NCBI GenBank assembly: GCA_002779665.1
Contig: PEVZ01000024.1
Coordinates: forward strand, 1-5,244
Direction: 5' to 3'
Source: Candidatus Roizmanbacteria bacterium CG06_land_8_20_14_3_00_34_14
GTDB lineage: Bacteria > Patescibacteriota > Microgenomatia > UBA1406 > GWC2-37-13
DNA length: 5,244 bases
Below, piece after piece: positions 4,997 through 5,244 of this stretch. Positions within the stretch are counted from its first letter, which is position 1, and every line of letters begins with the position of its first letter. The translations under genes were made by a program, and so were the position numbers. Under the pieces are notes generated by a model. The model was not told the DNA's origin. It did not search any database and saw only the letters and a list, made by a program, of their open reading frames with translations.

Positions 4997-5244
4997 GTCT
5001 TAGTTGTCGTCATATGATTATGTAAAACCTCAACATCATAAGCTATCCCGAAAGACCTGTCCTGAGCGAGCGTAGCGAGTCGAAGGAAAAAATCTACATC
5101 CTCCAAATATGCAAAAAAACTTTCATCAAATCCTCCCAGCTTTTTAAATACTTCCGTCCTCACGAGCAAACATGCCGCCGTTATACCATCTATGTTTAAA
5201 TTCGAAGCACGAAACTCTAAATTCGAAACAATTTTAGAATTTTC
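4912..5244 (-). CDS. Family 2 glycosyltransferase, C-terminal part, prematurely stopped
   Basis: The frame is open from the window edge (5244) to TGA at 4912-4914, so the start and the nucleotide-sugar-binding N-terminus are outside. Visible marks of GT-A family 2 rhamnosyl-type transferases are ITAACLLVRTEVFKKLGGFDE, the acceptor-side FAYLEDVDFFLRL with its ED motif, and VLHNHM. Beyond the TGA the same frame continues for 19 codons (DFILERLRN...ASLM) to TAA at 4852-4854. The orphan copy at 3469-3612 reads straight through with TTA at this codon, so TGA probably arose by one T-to-G change and removes 20 residues. Loss of this basic tail may be tolerated. A short GC-rich repeat encodes LATLAQDRS inside the domain. 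The role is probably surface-polysaccharide assembly at the inner membrane face. Confidence 0.85.
   Translation of the reverse strand, partial: ENSKIVSNLEFRASNLNIDGITAACLLVRTEVFKKLGGFDESFFAYLEDVDFFLRLATLAQDRSFGIAYDVEVLHNHMTTTKTMGNFKARQDMINWWRLFFNHPKKFKFD
5054..5087. repeat. Short GC-rich dispersed repeat inserted in frame in the glycosyltransferase
   Basis: On the minus strand this reads TCCTTCGACTCGCTACGCTC followed by GCTCAGGACAGGTC. It is far more GC-rich than its surroundings. From memory it matches a short repeat (the CTTCGACTCGCTACGCTCGC type) scattered through genomes of several bacterial phyla, including metagenomic ones. Here it lies immediately after the EDVDFFLR motif and encodes LATLAQDRS, where relatives normally have a short loop before GIAYD. 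The reading frame is preserved. Confidence 0.65.

Noticed and set aside
4820..5017. Plus-strand 65-codon frame beginning MVVKTKKFENDY
   Set aside because: Same antisense shadow in the right repeat. The resemblance of the two plus-strand products comes from the DNA repeat, not from a gene family.
1..5244. CRISPR array, tRNA or rRNA genes
   Set aside because: No regularly spaced long repeats with unique spacers, and no recognisable tRNA or rRNA sequence on either strand.

Overview
This AT-rich window has tightly packed, overlapping genes, several starts with no Shine-Dalgarno sequence, and protein families that I associate from memory with Candidate Phyla Radiation (Patescibacteria) genomes, most likely a Microgenomates-type bacterium from a metagenome. 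That assignment is an inference, since there is no rRNA or marker gene here. TGA is used as a stop by several genes, so I assume the standard bacterial code.

Layout. Positions 1-2337 are on the minus strand: a 5'-truncated ABC exporter ATPase fragment (Wzt/TagH type, cut off before its signature and Walker B motifs), then an Nramp-family transporter lacking several canonical metal ligands, then a PfkB-type sugar/nucleoside kinase that overlaps the transporter stop by 4 bp and runs off the window. Positions 2338-2718 hold a decayed minus-strand winged-helix regulator resembling the N-terminus of AbiEi-type antitoxins. From an almost shared promoter region a plus-strand toxin-antitoxin-like pair diverges: a 91-aa unknown protein and an overlapping TumE-family (DUF6516-like) protein. 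Positions 3437-3613 and 4820-4996 are two copies of a 177-bp direct repeat, about 95% identical. Between them lies a three-gene plus-strand operon: two small, apparently related proteins (61 and 74 aa) and a 216-aa putative clan CD (caspase/CHAT-like) cysteine peptidase with a His-Gly and Ser-Cys dyad. The right end (4912-5244, minus strand) is the C-terminal part of a family 2 glycosyltransferase.

Reading. The ABC ATPase fragment and the glycosyltransferase lie on the same strand and both suit a surface-polysaccharide locus. Between them sit the TumE-like pair, the regulator remnant and the peptidase operon, which together look like a small defence or toxin-antitoxin insertion with recombination scars (truncated ATPase, orphan glycosyltransferase 3' end, long flanking repeats). 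The peptidase operon is the best candidate for an undescribed system: it starts from an extended -10 element 6 bp before the start codon, all three genes overlap, and it is bounded by repeats through which it could be lost or gained.

Two genes also carry short repetitive DNA inside their reading frames: a 5 x 8-bp ACGT array in the kinase, and a short GC-rich dispersed repeat in the glycosyltransferase.
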